Source: Typha latifolia (taxonomy: Eukaryota > Streptophyta > Magnoliopsida > Poales > Typhaceae). From it: 64,000 nucleotides of DNA. Made by a program: the position numbers and the translations under genes. Positions 1 to 12,600 of this stretch are shown here, one piece after another. The notes below the pieces were generated by a model. It saw only the letters and a program-made list of their open reading frames with translations. It was not told where the DNA came from and did not search any database. Numbering within the stretch: the first letter of the stretch is position 1; each line of letters starts with the position of its first letter. The stretch lies in NCBI GenBank assembly GCA_019914945.1, contig CM034104.1, positions 2,730,501 through 2,794,500 on the forward strand, in the 5' to 3' direction.

Positions 1-650
1 TTTCTTTGCATTTTTAATTTTTTTGAGAGCTGTCTTGATGAAAGTCTGTGTACGACCCTTTTTTTTCTGAAAATATGTATCCATTGGTCCAATATTTTCA
101 GACTCTGCTGTAACACCAGGAGTCCTATGGGTAGAACTGCTGCCCTCATATTCTCTCTCTCGTATATTAACTGATTTAGATTTTTGAAAGTTACCACCAG
201 GGCTTCTTCTCATCTCTTCCTCTTCTCTATGCATATTTTTGCTCTCTTTTATTGCCCTCCTCATTTGTCTCTCTCATTTTCCTCACTTTGCTCATTGCTA
301 TCATCATCATCAATGTGTACAGGATTATGCATCAATTCTTCACGAACTATTAACTCTTTTTGTTGTGCAGATTGTTTATCCTTCTTTTTGCCAATTAAAT
401 GAGCTATCATTTGCTTTCTAACTTCCAAGGACACTTAAGTGCAAGCTACTACATTTCCTTGTTTTCCAGCTAAATGTTCTTTTAAACGGCTGGCACCACC
501 ACTCATTTTCTTTCCACACCAGTTGTATTTAACACGTCTTTTATCTTGCCCAATAGTGCTGCAATGTTGCCACCTAATGTCGGTATCATATGACTTCTCT
601 TTTGGAGCCATTGATATTTTAACTCTGCAACTAAAAAAAATAAACAAAAA
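1..650 (-). pseudogene. hAT-family transposase remnant (BED zinc finger N-terminus)
   Basis: Read on the minus strand from about 647 downward, the frame encodes a BED-type zinc finger start: a WCGKKMSGGASRLKEHLAG stretch followed by GNVVACT, which is the usual CxxC...H...GxxxC layout of plant hAT transposases. The following residues (an EVRKQMIAHL-like segment, then a Glu/Asp/Ser-rich linker) fit the region after the finger. In-frame stops occur right after the finger and again near 250, so the copy is dead. It runs off the left edge of the window; the dimerisation domain is not visible. Recognition rests on the motif only. Confidence 0.7.
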
Positions 651-1135
651 TTAAATTAAAATATAAAATAATTTAAAATTTATGAGGCATAACTACATAA
701 GCAGCACCAGGTGCTGCTACCATTGCTAGTGCTATGCTGCTGCTGCTACTTTAGAAGCACCTGCTGCAGGTGCAGCAGCACACAATGAAAAAAAAATTAA
801 AAACTGAAAAATAAAACTTACCCAAGGTCGTTGGAGATCGAGGTCGTTGAATCTTCGTCGGAGAACGTCGCCGGAGATCGAGGTCATCGGAGATTTACTC
901 AGTTGCCGGTGAGAAAGACCCATGAGAAAGAGAGAGAGAAAGAAAAGAGAAAAAAAAAAGAAAAGAGAGAGGGAGAAAAGGGAGAGAGGCAGGTGGGGGT
1001 GGGGACATCAATTATTGATGTCCCCCGGGTCGGATCCGACCTGTTCCCACCCGTTTCGGCCAAAACAGCCGAAACCCCAGCCGGTTTCGGCTGGGATCGG
1101 GATCGGCCGAAACCGGAAACCATGGTATAAATTAG
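651..1135. repeat. GCT-rich and GC-rich repeat block with palindromes
   Basis: Holds near-palindromic GCT/AGC-rich clusters (about 700-780), a purine-rich tract (about 920-990), a perfect 12-bp inverted repeat with a one-base centre at 1001-1025, and several alternating copies of a GCCGAAACC/GGTTTCGGC motif at 1050-1120. It sits where the 5' end of the adjacent minus-strand hAT remnant would be, so it may be that element's terminal region. No gene is visible. Confidence 0.4.
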
Positions 1136-2005
1136 TGAACTTTTGTACTTTCATGTTCTTAACTGAGGAATTCTATATTATTTTTATGTATGATAGTTCA
1201 TATAGGAAGATCTTCATTTAATTTATTAAAAGAACTACTAGTATTACATAGTATATAACTAACTAAGAAGATGTAAGATAAACAAGCAATTCAATCTATA
1301 AATCAAAAGAAATTGGTCGTTGTAACATGTTTTCCTAATATAAATAAAATAAACAAGCAAACTCAATCTTTTCACAAAAAACCATCTTGATCCGATAATA
1401 GATGAAAAGTGATAGTCTCTTTCGATTTGGCTTTTATTAATAGGAATCTTGGAAGTGTCCAAGAAGTATCCACAATACTAATTTCATTTTTAAAAATCCA
1501 GATATTTTAAGGAAGTATCTGATATATATCCGAAAGTATCCGATGAGTAGCGTATCCGATACGATATTTGATAAGGATATGACAAGAGTATTGAAGTATC
1601 CATGTTTCATAGATTCTATATAAATTAGAGGTTCTAGAAGTTAAAGTATGGTTATCCACTTTGCGCAAGTGACAAGAATAGTAGGCAAATTCCATAACAA
1701 CTAAGTTCTTGGATAATAGAATTGCAGACAGCCTGACACATTAAGCACCTAAGAATCAATCCTTGACTTAAAAGAATATTAACAAATATTTTTGTATTGC
1801 TTAAGCAATTTCTACTTGCATTCTTTTATATACTTCATGCATGTCCCTGCTCAATAGCCTAGAGCTTTGACTGTGTGGCTGAAAAACTAGATCACATATT
1901 GGATCACTAATTATTAACTCACCAACTACTTTAAAAGTTTAAGTTATTAGATAATAATAGTGTTTATATCTTATATTCTAACACTCTTTTTTTCTTTTTG
2001 CATTT
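1136..2005. other. AT-rich non-coding stretch with a repeat fragment
   Basis: No coding signal. At about 1490-1610 there is a run of related TATCCGATA/GTATCCGA words in both orientations, typical of a decayed small interspersed repeat. The remainder is plain AT-rich sequence. Confidence 0.4.
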
Positions 2006-2360
2006 AAAATGATGATGGTCAATACTTATCGTGCCGACGATATATTGGCACGTGGTATGAGGTTTGTCGTATGGCATGCTTCCTAGTAGCGATTTGTGTG
2101 GCCATCATCATCATTATTGCTGGCACCTTCGACCTTCGCTGCTCATCGTCGTCGAGGAAGGAGACTTGCTGCTCGTGGCGAGTCTTCTCCTCGATCTAGG
2201 GCATGCAAGCAACAAGCGATGACGAGCGAGATGGCAAGTGGCAATGGCGAGCGGTGAAGGTTAAAGGTGAATAGTCTCCCTCTCCTCTCTCTCTCTCTCT
2301 GCGTCTTTCTCTTGCGGTGAAGGGCTGGTGGTCTGCACGGGCCATGCCAAAGGCATCACC
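2006..2360. repeat. GTGCC-type interspersed repeat with CT tract
   Basis: A GC-rich island inside AT-rich DNA. It begins with a TCGTGCCGACGA/TTGGCACG pair, contains opposed GAGGAAGGAGACT / GAGTCTTCTCCTC words that could fold back, and a short (CT)n tract near 2280-2300. Its composition and layout parallel the element at 23620-24095. Confidence 0.4.
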
Positions 2361-2756
2361 ATCGTGATTCCAAAAAATATTTTTGATAGGCTGAAGAAGT
2401 GGACTCGACTTAAACTGAATATAGTTTTTTTTTAAATTTACTAGAGAAGGTAGGTCTTAAGGGATTTGTATATGTATTTTCATATGCTCTTTTTATCATA
2501 TCAAAAATTTAATAATTGCAATGTTGAAAGACCAATGGAAGTAAAAATTCCAAGGGAGTTTCTGGACCTCTGTAGTCTGTAGAAACAAGAAGACAATGCT
2601 TATGCAACCTGAGATAGCTAATGCAGCAAATTGTTCTAAATTTCTAATGGCCAGAAATAACAAGAACAGAAAGCTGCAAATAGGAAGTTTGTCATTTAAT
2701 GTGCTATCTATGAACAAATAAATAGAATTATGGCGTCCAAAGAAGTAGGGTGTCAA

Positions 2757-2880
2757 AAAAGCTTGTTTGTTTATGAGCCGCTCAAACTCTAGCTCATTTG
2801 TGGCTTAACTTGATCTCATTCATTTATTAAATGAGCTGAGCTTTAGCTCAAGTTTTGAGCTCATTAAATAAAATAATTAT
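2757..2880. repeat. GAGCTC-word interspersed repeat, copy 1
   Basis: Dense repetition of GAGCT / AGCTC words (for example AAATGAGCTGAGCTTTAGCT). The same style of sequence recurs at about 31745-31865, 44531-44815 and 53325-53466, so this is one dispersed repeat family with four copies in the window. Confidence 0.5.
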
Positions 2881-2924
2881 CTCATATTTTCATATGCATG
2901 TTTTATATATCATTGTTTTGAAAA

Positions 2925-3410
2925 GCGGCTGCATTGACCGCATATGTGGTGGAGGTGGGTCAACCATTCCACATATAGACTGCATATGTGGACCACATTA
3001 GCATTAACTGCATATGTGGACCACATTAGCACATAAGCACTCGTATATTGACCGACAACAATCACAATTTATCGCATATGCATCCTCATATGTATGTATG
3101 GAAGCTCTATACTTTTTATTGATTATTTTGTTGGTGTAACTTATCATACTTGAAAATATTTATTGAGTAATTATGTAATGAGAAAATAGCATCCTTGTTG
3201 GTGGAATATTATGAAGAAGTTTCTCCATATATTACTTTCAAGTTACAACTTTTACCTTTATTAGCTTTTTATGTTAAAATATTCAATAAACTAGATAGGT
3301 AAATTATTTCTAATTTATTTTTAATATTTTTATTGCTAGACCACATATGCGCCCACATACCATATAAGCACTATGTAATCACATAACTGCCCTCATACTA
3401 CTGGGCATTT
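2925..3410. repeat. MITE-like element with GCATATGTGG ends
   Basis: The left part carries repeated GCATATGTGG words, including a 28-bp tandem repeat at 2979-3031. The right part near 3340-3360 carries the inverse, CCACATATGC. The interior is AT-rich with no open frame. Opposed terminal words around a non-coding AT-rich body fit a non-autonomous DNA element; target-site duplications were not resolved. Confidence 0.4.
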
Positions 3411-3610
3411 TTCACAACATCGTTATATTCTTATGGTCAAACATTTTTGCAGATATGCTGTTTAGTCTTGTTTATTGTGCTCTCTTTGCTTCACTTAGTC
3501 CTGAGTTTGAATCCCTCCTTTTTACACGCTTTATTTCTTAGGGTTTGTATTATCTAAACAAGTTTTAGTTTAAATATTATTGATGTCATTATTTTCTTTC
3601 TGAAATGAAG

Positions 3611-6600
3611 GTTACCACCTAAGGGTTGGTTGCTGCTTGCTGCTTCCTGCAATTCAACTATTTGTTGGTATTAGTCATCCCTCTTGGATTTCTTTACCGT
3701 TCTTTGTATTTAGCTGCGTTGGTCTTGTTGATTGGTCTCTAACAAGTAATTTTCTTGGCCTCTTTCGGTAAGCATTCATGATTCTATGGCAATATTTTGA
3801 ACTTAATAAAGGCAATTTTCCAATGATTGGATGCTTTATCTGACATCTTTCATCTATTATGTCACTTAAAGATGGTGGAGGACGCTACAAATATATGCAT
3901 TCTTCAGTATTGTTCTTCTTTATATGTACCAACTACCGGTGAAATTCCCAAACATTGTCCTAATGATTGCTGACTTTATTGGTTTATACAAAATAACCTT
4001 GAAATCAGAATGGCCAGAACTTTCTTCTGCAGTGTCCCTGGTGATATACTTCTTCATGGTAAGCTTCAATGAACTGTGCTGATATTTTCACTTCTCTTTT
4101 TGGTCAGATAATCTTTCTCTTGACCAATGCCTTATTGCCATCTACTTCACACTAATATTTCTAGTCAGGAGCCTTAAAAATAGAATTCATGCTAGCTCAG
4201 TAGCTCCTTTTCTTATGCTTATTCTACTACTGTAGGAAGCCATGTTTGGTTAACTATGTCTTCAATGATGATTGCCATACAAAGACTTATGAGTCCATAT
4301 AATGGTAAGAATTTCAGAAGTTGAGAAGGCGTGTTTAATAATAAGTAAATAAACACGATCCTATCTATTAGAATTTAGAAAGCATACAAAAGTTTCAAAG
4401 GGAAACTTAAAATACTATTATAATGATTAAGAAGTATCTCATTATCAATCATCTAATGCTGTCAACCATTATGATCACTGCATGATCTCAAGCAACTAAC
4501 TATCACATGTAATCTACTAATCAAGTGTCAATTATGACTCATGGGCAGTAGAGCCTAATTAGATGTTTTAGATCCAGCATCGTGCTTAGAGTCACCTCAG
4601 AATGGTGCCTGAGTGTTTTCCCTTGTCTTATCTGATTAAAGTCACCCAGTGAGCTTCTCCATAAACCTTTGAGAAACTATAGTCCACAATGGGATTCCCC
4701 AAAATCTTCCCTAGCTTGCCAGAGTCAGCCCACAACGGGGAGTAAGTTCCCTGGACTTACAATCAGACCAAATTGAGGGCCTACTACAGCAGGCTCTTCT
4801 TTATCTTTGGAAATTAGAGTGGAGTCTAACATGACATTCTATCACACCAAAATTTACTGATTCACTAGTTTACTAGATTCAATCCACACGGGATAATTTC
4901 TCTGGACTAGATTCACATATGCAGATATGCTTCGACTAAAACTAAGTTTATTAAATAGCATCAATTTCATATGTGGAAGCCTGTTGCTGTTTGAGTTTTT
5001 ACTTTTTAGACATGTCAGCTGTCATCAATTCTTTAGAAAATCGTTAACACAGTTAGCGTTTAACATTAGATGTAAAACTCCAAACCAGTTAACTCCTTTT
5101 CGTAAGTGTAAAATGTTGACTCTGTCAGTGCCTTACTTCTCCACAAAACTGAGAACTACATATAGGTTTTCCATCTTCTCACACTATCCCTAGTTTACCA
5201 CATTAGAATTCCTTACATGTTTATTGATTTGTGTTCATCCTATCTAATATTCCAATCCAATCTCTCTCTCTAGTTTACGCAATATGAAGTCTCGCTAGTT
5301 TATCTAATTGCAGCATGCTATCTCTTCTAGTTTTTCTGATTGCAACATATGAAGTGTTGATTCGTCCATCACTTGCTGCTTCGGATATAATTCTTACGGC
5401 TTTACATCTCATGTGAAACACTAACTCTTTTAGTGATTTTCTGCCACACCGAATGACATGTCTAGAAGAGGTCTATTTGGGTATTAAGTTTGGGGGGATG
5501 GTCCATTTAGGCATATAAGTTTCTGAGGAGAAGGCCTACTTTGGTCAAAAACACAATTACCCAAGTAGGAATCATTCCACTAAACCAGCCAACACAAAAC
5601 ATTCGCTAAAGCACCCAATGGCAGGGTTCTAAGTTCCAAAATTGAAACAGTACAAATAATTGCAAACAAAAGATGATTTAGAATCTTAGACCTAGCGTGA
5701 GGAAACGTTAGAGTGAGATCCGATCGACGACGATAGCATGAGGAATGAGGAGAACGAGAGTTTCTATTTGATGAGGGCAGCATTGTGAGAGTGTGAGTGA
5801 GTGACTTAGGGACTTATATATATATACACCCTGTCGGGTTGGTTGGTTGACTAGACCCGTGTACTTAAATCGTTAAACAGATCATTGGTATAAACTCGAA
5901 CATGACCTGAGTAATATTCGGGTTAGGCAGGTTGACCCGTTTACGACTTAAACCTAATTGGACTAAACCCAAATTCAATTAAGAGTCGAGTTATCATGTT
6001 GGATTATCAGGTTAGGTTAACTTTTGTCACTTAGTATGGTACACATTTTGCTGAATTGCCAACTAGTGCATTTGATGACTGTTAATATCAGTACATTGAC
6101 TACAATTTATGATTTGTTACTTTGGCTTGTAAGTCATCTTTTGACTATTGAATTTGATTCAGTAGTAATTACCTGACCTTTTCCTTGTAACTCTGGTAAT
6201 AGTTGTCAATATTTATGGCATTCCTTAATCCTTATAACTTATGGTAATAGCGGGCATGTTAATATATATATGAAACATGATGCTTTCTTTATCCACCTTC
6301 CTCTTATTGTAGCTATCCTCTGTCAAGTGTGATTTAGAAGAAATGGATTCTATTATGTCCAAGGAAAATAACAATTTGACCGAGCGACTTCTACCTTCAA
6401 GACATGCATTTTTCATCCGTGAGTATCGGTATGTGAGATATTTCTTTATTGGAGTACCACTGTCTTCATAATAACTATAACTTTATCCAATTCTATAGTA
6501 GCTATCAATCCTAGACTATTGATCTTTTGGAGCTTCTCTTGTTGTTTGGATGGTCCAGTTATGTCAAAATTTATACTTTTCATTTGCTGACACCTGAACT

Positions 6601-9600
6601 AGTTAGAACTTAGAAGCTCTAAGGAGTACAATGGTATGTTCCTGATGGAGGACGGTTTTAATTTCCTTCAGCTTTAAGGTTATCAGTTCTTACTAGCCGA
6701 TTTGGAAAGAAAGGAATTTTAGAGTTTAGTGGGTCTTATTGCAGGGCCTAAAAAAGATTCCCTTCTTTAGATGAGCACTTCTCATGTTCTGCTATCTCAG
6801 TTCAGTGGCCAATAATTAATCATGGATATAATTTGTGTATAAGTTGAATAGATTGTCTGAATATCTGGACGGCACGTCAATTATTATGCAGCTTGTTAGC
6901 AAAATAAAATAATATAGCTGAAAAAAAAAAAGAAAAGAAAGAGATAATGGTAGAAATAGTCTTAAATTTTGTTCATCTGAAAGCAAAGTTCTCACATCCT
7001 TATTTTACCTCAACAAGATTTCTTGATCTGAAGTTGCATGATCATATAGGAAATATTTGCAGAAGAGTGAATATTTCATGATCATCAAACGAGTGATGTA
7101 AATATCTAATTGCTATTGTGCCAGTCTGCCAGATGCTATCATGCAGTCGCAATTTATGTTCTTATTAATTTATACTGTCTTAAATTTTCATTTAACTATT
7201 GTGCCTTAATCTTAAAATTTCATCTTTTTTATCATTAGATCTGGTGAAAGGCATACAAATGTGCTTCTGAGGGGATCAATTTTTCGAAATTTTTGTATTA
7301 ATTTCTTCACTTATGGATTCCCGGTATGCATTTCCTTCAACATTTTCCTGTATTTGCTTGTAGTATTATGATGACATTTGGATTTCATATGAAATGATCT
7401 ACCAAGTATGTTAAAGATGTATCGATTGCTCTTTTAACTCATGATTTCTGTATTTTCATTTTAATGTGCATCACATATTCATGCTGTAATGAAGTAAAAA
7501 CAATCAAAATTTTCTTGACTGAATTTACATGTGTTAGTCAAAGTACTCTTCTTCTAATACTTTAATTTCCAGTTATCCTTTGGAAAAATCGGCTAAAATT
7601 GTCCATGTATGTTTTACGAAAGGTATTCTGCCTGTTTCCTACTATATACATGATTCAAGGTGGAATCAGGTGGCTTGATACTTCAAAAACATAATCACTG
7701 CCTCTGTATTTCTTAACTGAGGTTCGATATAGTCCAAATGAGGAATACTAGAGGTATATTGCCAATAAGTTGAGGTGGTTACAGTAATCATTTTTCTTCA
7801 TTCAACTATCTCGATATTATTCTCCTCCGTTAACAAAAGTGAATTCCGTAGTCCATAAGAAAAATGTGATTAATAGTAGTTGTGTTTCTTATTTCGTAGC
7901 TTATCAAATCAAGGATCTCAAACAACCCATTTAAATTCTACTATGGTTTTTAGTAGTAAAAAATGTTTTAGTCATATATGTGTCTTGTGCATATACTAAA
8001 TCTAACTAGATTTGCCTATTTCTTATGGCAAGAGTTGTTTTACTAGGACTTTACGCCTCATTTTCTTTAGGAATAGAGTTAATTCTAAAATAAGTATTCC
8101 TCTCTGTTAATATCAAAATGAAGTTTTTATTCTAAGAATAACTATTTTTATGTTCACTTGTGTTTTAGAATAAGAGTGTAATAATTACTTTTGATGTGAT
8201 ATAAAGTAAAGGAAAAGATAAAAAAATATATGTTTTTATTTTTTTATGAAATTATTATGAATACCTTTCGATTTGATATAAAGTAGGTTGATAGAATAGA
8301 TATCAAGGGTAAATTAATAATTGAGTTAATGTGTGGTATAAAATATAATTTTGATAAATATTATTTGTATTCTGGAATTTGGTTATTATGGTGTTCAGCT
8401 GGAATAAAGAGTTATATTGTGGAATAAAACAAAAGTTATTTTTGAAGTGAATGGGGGCTTACACTTTACAATTTTTTTTTTCTGGACATATAACTGCTAT
8501 TATCTTGAACTCTTTTTATTTGTTTTATGCTTTTAAACAAGAAGAATTGTTAGAGATTCCAGGATGTATGATTTGACATTAAAAATGTGTTAATCGATCA
8601 GAGAACAGATGGTAAAATCTGTACAAATCTATCTTATTTGTTGTGCTCTGATTGTTACCTTAGAACTTGGGCATTATTGACTATTTATTAGAATATTTTG
8701 CTGAGTCATCATTCTTTATGCTAATTTACTACATTTATGTTAGGACTTAGGATGATATTTAGCTGTCTTATTCTCAAGAGTCTAATAGTGTTTACGTTTG
8801 TTTGCCAAGATGAATATACAGTGTTAAACTTGAATTCATAAAAGTGGAACAAACTGTTGTTCTCTGAACATTTTTTTCACAAAGGTCTCCTCAGTCAATT
8901 CAATTTAAAGTGATTATTTGATGTTGTACCAGCAGTCTACAACAATCCGAAAATTCATTAAATTTGCATTTAGCATTCGTCACTTGGAGCTGTCCAGTAC
9001 TATGGAAAATAATGTTTTGTATACTGTTTGCTTCTTAATTCATTTTATGCCTAAGGAGAGTGCTACAAATATTGAACATTTTGATGGCAATATGTTTAGG
9101 ATTGAAATGTTAAACATTTTGATGGCAAATATTGAACATTTTGATGGCAATATTGAAAATTAAATTGAAATGTTGCTCATAGTTACCCTATATTTGTGCT
9201 AACAATACTTTCATATCTGGATAGTTTCTGAAGCATTTACTGAACTTATTTTGTAAGTTGCTTCAATTACATCATCATGATTCACTCTTGTAATACTATG
9301 GGAAATAATCGGAAAAGAAAAAGTCTGAATTACAGACACATTAATCAGCTAGACCTTTTCAAACCCCAAGTTGGCTCAAATTGCTAGCTTATCACAAACG
9401 TGATCATGTGGTACTACCTTAGTGCTGTATTGCACTAAAATATCATACATGAACAGATTGCTTTTCTTTTCGAAGTTCAAAGTATTCCTTTCTGAAGAAT
9501 GCATATTTATAGCTTAGTCCTTTTTTCCCCATTTAGAACTTTCACTTGCTGATTGTGACAGGTATTGTTGCTTGGATTGTGACAGGTATTGTTGCTTGCA

Positions 9601-12600
9601 CTTTCCTTTTGGAGTTTTAGCTTCACTAGTCTTTGCGCCTTCGGCCTGCTAGCATATGTTGGCTATGTTTTATTTTCTTTTCCCTCCTTATTCCACTTGC
9701 ATCGCCTGAATGGCTCTCTTCTAGTGTTTATTCTCCTTTGGGCTGCTAGCACCTACATATTTAATGTGGCGTTCACATTCTTTAACAAAAAAATCAGAAA
9801 GGTACTGCACTTAAATTTCTACTTCTTGTTTTATGTCAATTACTCAAAACATAGTTTGATGCTCTAAAATTATTTTCCCAGGACATGGTGATTTGGGAAA
9901 CTATTGGATTGTGGCACTATCCTGTTCCTGGACTGTATCTATTCGCACAATATTGCCTTGGAGTTTTTGTAGCTCTGTGTAACCTTGTAAACAATTCCGT
10001 TTTTCTTTACCTGTCAGATGACAATAGGCAACTGCCAACTGATGATGATACAATTGAGGGTATGTTGGTCTTTGATTCATGTGTCTCATTATTTTTTGCT
10101 TGATTATGCTTATGGTCTCATATTGCTACCATTAAATGCTATGTTCTGTCTCATTTTAATTTGCTTTATTTTTGTTAGCCCCATAGTGTCACTAATTATC
10201 TATATTAATGCCCAAATTTGTATCTTCTTTAAAGCAGGAGATATTATGTAAAACCTAAGATTAAAGAGAATTTCATGGAGTAAAAGATGTTAACAAAATA
10301 GAGTGACTAGATGAAAAGAAGTAAAAAATAATAGTTTGAAACAAGGATTTCCATGGCACAGCATACTATGGTGGATGTATCACATATATCAGTTGTGCAA
10401 GAATGAGATGGCATTATGCCAGCACGATTGGCTCAATCTGAGATGCCCTACTGCAATGTAATTTTGGTCTTAATTGACCAAAACACATGAAAAGGTTCAA
10501 TATTTAAAATTCTAACTTAAATATTGATATGAAGCATATTTATTTGTTTACTCCTCTTTGTGTAACAAATAATTGCAATGTGAGTGGCCATAGTTGTGTG
10601 CCTGGCAGCACTGACAGTTCAGCCTAACATGGTAGCCAATGCCAATGAATGGGCTGAAAGAGGGAAGAAGAGAGGTGGGGGTCTCCATCCTTCTCTGTCA
10701 TCACTGGTACTTCCTGAAGGAGGGGTTTGGCTGGGGTTTGTGGGTCTGAAGATGGGGAAGATCTCTTAAGCAGTTTGTCATGTATGACTTATAAGTAATG
10801 ATCCACTCAAACAGGATGTTTTCAGTAGATCCTGGTAGATCGCTCTTAAAATGATGAATCTCTTAAAATAATTGTGCCAGCACAACAATCCTTGCTTTTA
10901 TTATATTTCTGTATTATATTCTCTTTTGCAGTAGATTTTGCTTGTTCTTTCTGGTTCATGTGGCTACCTGTTGTTCTTTACCTTTGCTACATTCAAATTC
11001 TCAGTCAAAGACATTATCTTGTCAGTATGAAATGATATTGTCTCATCAATTTTGTCTCTTTCTGCAGAAAAAGAAGACACAAAGGTGTTGATTGTAGCCA
11101 CACTGGCATGGGGACTACGAAAAATTTCTCGTGCTATTACTTTGGCACTATTATTTCTTCTTGTCATGAAACCTGGCTTCATCCATGCTGTTTACAGTAT
11201 GGTGAAATGTCCCTTCTCATTACACTTTTAGTTTTATTTGCATAGATGTTCAGTTTAGGGTTGTATGGTAGGAAGCCTGCATTGGTATTTGACGCCTGAA
11301 CTTTTCTTATTACTCTTTTCTATGTCATATTATTGATATGTGTCTGATACAGAGTTTTAAGGAAGGGCGAGCTTTCATTTAGTGCTTTAGACCATAAATT
11401 TTCTTCTTGTTGAATGTGATCCACATTGTTGGGCAGGCAATGTAGGCAACTCAACTGGTAGCAGCATGGTATATCAATAAAAAACATTAAGCAGCTCAGC
11501 AAGCAATGAATGAAACCAATCCTAGGATGTATTTTTGACTTGCTTACATGCACAAACATTTCAGGCATTCTTCTCTCTTTTCGCATATGATCTTTGACAC
11601 TTAGTTAATTAGCTCATCATATCAGTACCTGTTGTAGACATTGGTAAGAAATAAATTTGTTTTGGCCACTTGTTGGCAAGCAAAACATATACACAGCTTA
11701 ATATGGTACTTTATTTCTACTTAAGGCTCTCTGAAGGATAACTGTATAGCAGTTATCTTGTAGATACTTCTCAGCAATGTGAGCTCCAGAACTTATTCAA
11801 AGGAAATATGCTCGCTTATATGTAATTCCAGAATCAATGCTTTGTACTGTAGTGCTAACTATGAGGGAATTCGTTAAAATTACAGAAGGTCATTAGGAGA
11901 TTTGACATACATGTATTTGATCTCTCTCTCTCTCTCTCATGTGTTGTCACGAGATGACGGTCTGTACCCTACGGCTCTGGCCATGCTGCCTGGCATGTGC
12001 TTTTCCAACATTATTGTGGCATGTGTAGGTGCTGTGATTTATAAAACCTTGACAAAAGTGCTCACTAAGAACTTTTATTGTTCTCTGTTTTTCTGGTATT
12101 TTTTAGTATCTTTAGATTTTGAGTACTTTTATATATTAGAAGTTGCTTGAAAGTTGAAACACATCTTCAAACCATTGTGGAACCTCCGAAGTCTGAACCA
12201 TTTCATTTTTTGGCACGGTGCAAAATCGAGATTCAATTTTTGTTCTTTTTCATAATGAGTATTCTTTTCCAGAAAGACTACATGTATCATAATAATCAGT
12301 TTTAGGAGATGATGCATCTATTTTTAAATAAGCCTTGGATTACTTATGATACCATTACATTGTGTTTCCATGTGTATACATATTTCTTGTATGTGTATTA
12401 TTTTATCTTAGGCTTCGACTGCCTGACAATTCATTCAGCTAGTTAGCTCATCACTTGTGTTATTTTAGGTGAGCATAGAGAGAAACCGGCTTGGACTATT
12501 GGAACTATGATCTTTCTAGGATTAGTTTATTACTTTTACTAGAATCTGAGTTTGTTTATACTTTTATAGTTTTATTTGAGACTTATTATTGAAAACTTGA

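Noticed and set aside
3455..3560. Possible N-terminal PIEZO exon (open stretch after TGCAG)
   Set aside because: None of the frames resembles the PIEZO N-terminus, the open stretch is short, and it does not connect in phase with conserved residues to the exon at 3611.
4927..5193. 88-codon open frame in a PIEZO intron
   Set aside because: No family resemblance, AT-rich codons, and no supporting splice structure; treated as part of intronic repeat-like sequence.
10584..10769. 61-codon open frame in a PIEZO intron
   Set aside because: Starts at a non-ATG codon, no domain, lies in an intron between two phase-consistent exons.
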